A DNA stretch of 64,000 nt, taken from NCBI GenBank assembly GCA_029891385.1, contig CM057235.1, positions 10,473,001 to 10,537,000 on the forward strand. The letters are read 5' to 3'. The DNA comes from Erythroxylum novogranatense. Taxonomy: Eukaryota > Streptophyta > Magnoliopsida > Malpighiales > Erythroxylaceae. The translations under genes were made by a program, and so were the position numbers. Of the stretch, positions 62,228 through 64,000 are shown in pieces (position 1 is the first letter of the stretch; each line of letters starts with the position of its first letter). The notes beneath the pieces were generated by a model that saw only the letters and a program-made list of their open reading frames with translations, did no database searches and had not been told where the DNA came from.

Positions 62228-64000
62228 TGTAAAGCCCCAAACTATACCCTAGTTTAAAGATTACATGTTCATGAAGGTATATATGATAGGTGTTAAAATT
62301 GTAACATGATTGTAAGTTGTGTATGCATTAAATTTTAGTTTGATCTTGAATTTTGGTTTAATGGATCATAGTTAGTGATTTGGAATTTATTGTTACTATT
62401 AGAAAAGTGAGGTATTAAAATGTACATTTAGATTAGAAAAAGATCAAGTGGTAAGACAAGTTAGTACATGGAAATTTATATGAGTAAGCCTATGAGTTAG
62501 TAACATTTGGCATAGCTAATGCGTTAACATTTGGCATATTGGTTGAGTGATAAGTGGCCTAATTGAATTGTGGCATTTGGCGGCATGATAAGAAGACAAG
62601 TCGCTCACTCCTATATTTTCCATGTAGGTCACTCTATGGAAGGACAAGAGTCCCTTCAAAGTTAGGACACCTTGCAAAGCAAAAGAGTTGAATCACTCCA
62701 GCTCATTTGGTGCTTCTGCTACCTTCTCACTCTCACCATCAAAACCTCTTACTCCCTCTCAACTTCTAGAATTTTTGTTTAATTTTGGATCATCATCATC
62801 ACTTGAAGTCCTTGCATGATACTGCATCAAGAAAGCTACCGTATACTACCTTCTAAGCTGATATCATCTTGGTGTTAAGCTCATCTTACATCTAACTTAA
62901 TTTTGGAAGTGAATTGATTGTATGAAGGTCTAGTTTAGTAGGTTCTTTGAAGTAGGAACTTGAAGCTAAATAAGTAAGGGAATTCTAAACTTGATAGCAT
63001 GTATTAATACAAGTTTTATGATGATTGAATTGTCATGGAATATATGTTATGATGATGATAAATGAGTGTTGGAAAATTAATCCTTATATGGAAAATTCTA
63101 TTTTGGTTTTGATGTATGAAAGATAATGATTGTGAGCTACCTAATGAATAAATTTTGAATTGGTTTTGGACATGAGTTTGATTAGGTATTAGAGCATGAA
63201 AAAGGTAGAATTGAAGTGTAATTAAGTGAAGGTGTGTTGAATAGAAGTGAAGGAGGCAAGTTTTGGAAACCAAATGAAGGTTATGGATGAGTGAACCTTA
63301 GTTCACTCATCCCATGATCGTGGGATTTATATGGCACCTTCCCACGATCTTGGGAAATGTTTTGGAAGTGAAAAAGGTTGGTTTTGTATATTTTTTCGAC
63401 TATATAAAGTTAAGGCACTTTATAATGGTGTAATTGGACTTGATTAAGGTGTAAAATGAACATAGTTTGACATGGAATTAGTTAATTAAAGGATGAAGAA
63501 GGTTTGGATTAATAATTGAGGTAATAACTTAAGGAAAGTGTTATTTGATATTAAAGTGTCTAATTTTGAAACTTAAGAATTGTTAATGGAATGAAACATA
63601 CCTATGAATGCAAATGTGGGTTAAAGAACATAAGTATTGTGAGTTAGGTATGATTGTTTGTGAATTGAGAACTTGAGTGATTATATGTAATGTGTAATGA
63701 CTTTATGCTTCATTGTTGTATTGATGAAATGCTTATGTTTATAAGGCATATGGAATCAACTGAATGTGAATGTATATGTTCAAGTTGAACAAAATGGAAT
63801 AAATTCATATTTTTTGCAATATATCCTTTGCATGAAAATTTTGAAATGTGGCATGATTTGTTTTTTAAACTGCCAAGTCCTATTCATGGGTAAATAGGCA
63901 TGCTTAGAAGGGTCTGCAACTGCTTTTGTGATGCTAAGGTGTCTCTTAATATCTACACTTCGGTGTCTCATGATATTGACACTTCAGTGTCTTCTATTAC
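62228..64000 (+). mobile_element. Gyp1 3' LTR (runs off the window)
   Basis: It starts 'tgtaaagccccaaactatac' and aligns with 45245-46123 plus 48338-49220. At 63122-63131 it reads 'agataatgat', uninterrupted: the empty form of the Gyp2 target (TSD gataa). It includes the TATA-like box at 63401-63408. At the window end it is inside the 24-bp tandem repeats. Divergence from the 5' LTR is clearly greater than between the two Gyp2 LTRs, so Gyp1 is the older insertion. Confidence 0.9.

Noticed and set aside
60046..62240. Minus-strand ORFs in Gyp1 (60046-60249, 60678-60935, 62037-62240)
   Set aside because: Antisense shadows of gag, protease and integrase remnants.

Overview
The window is eukaryotic plant DNA, most likely from a eudicot. 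It is AT-rich and consists almost entirely of transposable elements: chromodomain (Tekay/Del-like) Ty3/gypsy, Athila/Tat-like gypsy and Sirevirus-like Ty1/copia, plus a plant endogenous pararetrovirus (Caulimoviridae-like). I cannot name the species. I found no convincing host gene, no tRNA or rRNA gene and no CRISPR. All coding sequence belongs to mobile or viral elements, and nearly every polyprotein is broken by stops, frameshifts or deletions.

Layout. 1-1847: small repeats, including a MITE-like cluster, a tandem duplication, a GAAACGTTTC palindrome array and an A/T tract. 1848-3365: an uncharacterised repeat (unit U), present again at 7610-8960 and about 41780-43040. 3366-6937: the LTR end, primer site and truncated gag of a gypsy element (Gyp3). 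6938-11162: AT-rich DNA, unit U and an antisense gypsy-LTR remnant. From 11163 rightward lies a large gypsy element, Gyp1. Its left LTR is interrupted several times, its internal region is at 59510-62227, and its right LTR (62228 onward) runs off the window.

Nesting. Gyp1 was invaded by Gyp2, a chromodomain gypsy (12044-40080, TSD gataa). Gyp2's 5' LTR was invaded by a Sirevirus-like copia, Cop1 (13610-34484, TSD tacgg). Cop1's 3' LTR was invaded, in antisense, by an Athila-like gypsy, Ath1 (22174-33579, TSD agacg). The window also contains empty versions of the Gyp2 site (about 63126) and the Cop1 site (about 47690), which confirms the order.

Rearrangement. Before Cop1 arrived, a unit of about 13.3 kb (Gyp3 LTR to 70 bp into the Gyp2 3' LTR; now 5920-40080) was tandemly duplicated. 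The junction at 40081-40090 holds 10 bp of filler that looks copied from nearby LTR sequence. In the second unit (from 40091) Gyp2 collapsed to a solo LTR (46124-48332) that keeps its gataa TSD, after which Gyp1's LTR resumes.

Virus. Gyp1's left LTR contains CA/TA microsatellite sequence at 49960-50217 and 59304-59480. Between these lies a minus-strand endogenous pararetrovirus (50218-56601, plus a second partial piece 58355-59282). Its order is primer site, small ORF, capsid protein, movement protein, protease, reverse transcriptase, RNase H, a further ORF and a TATA-bearing intergenic region. A short non-autonomous antisense LTR element (56607-58349, TSD ggtcc) sits in its leader. All viral genes carry disablements.

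A recurring structure is not explained by element families alone: short GC-rich self-complementary words (for example TCGTCGCGACGA) repeated every 20-60 bp in the LTRs or leaders of several unrelated elements.
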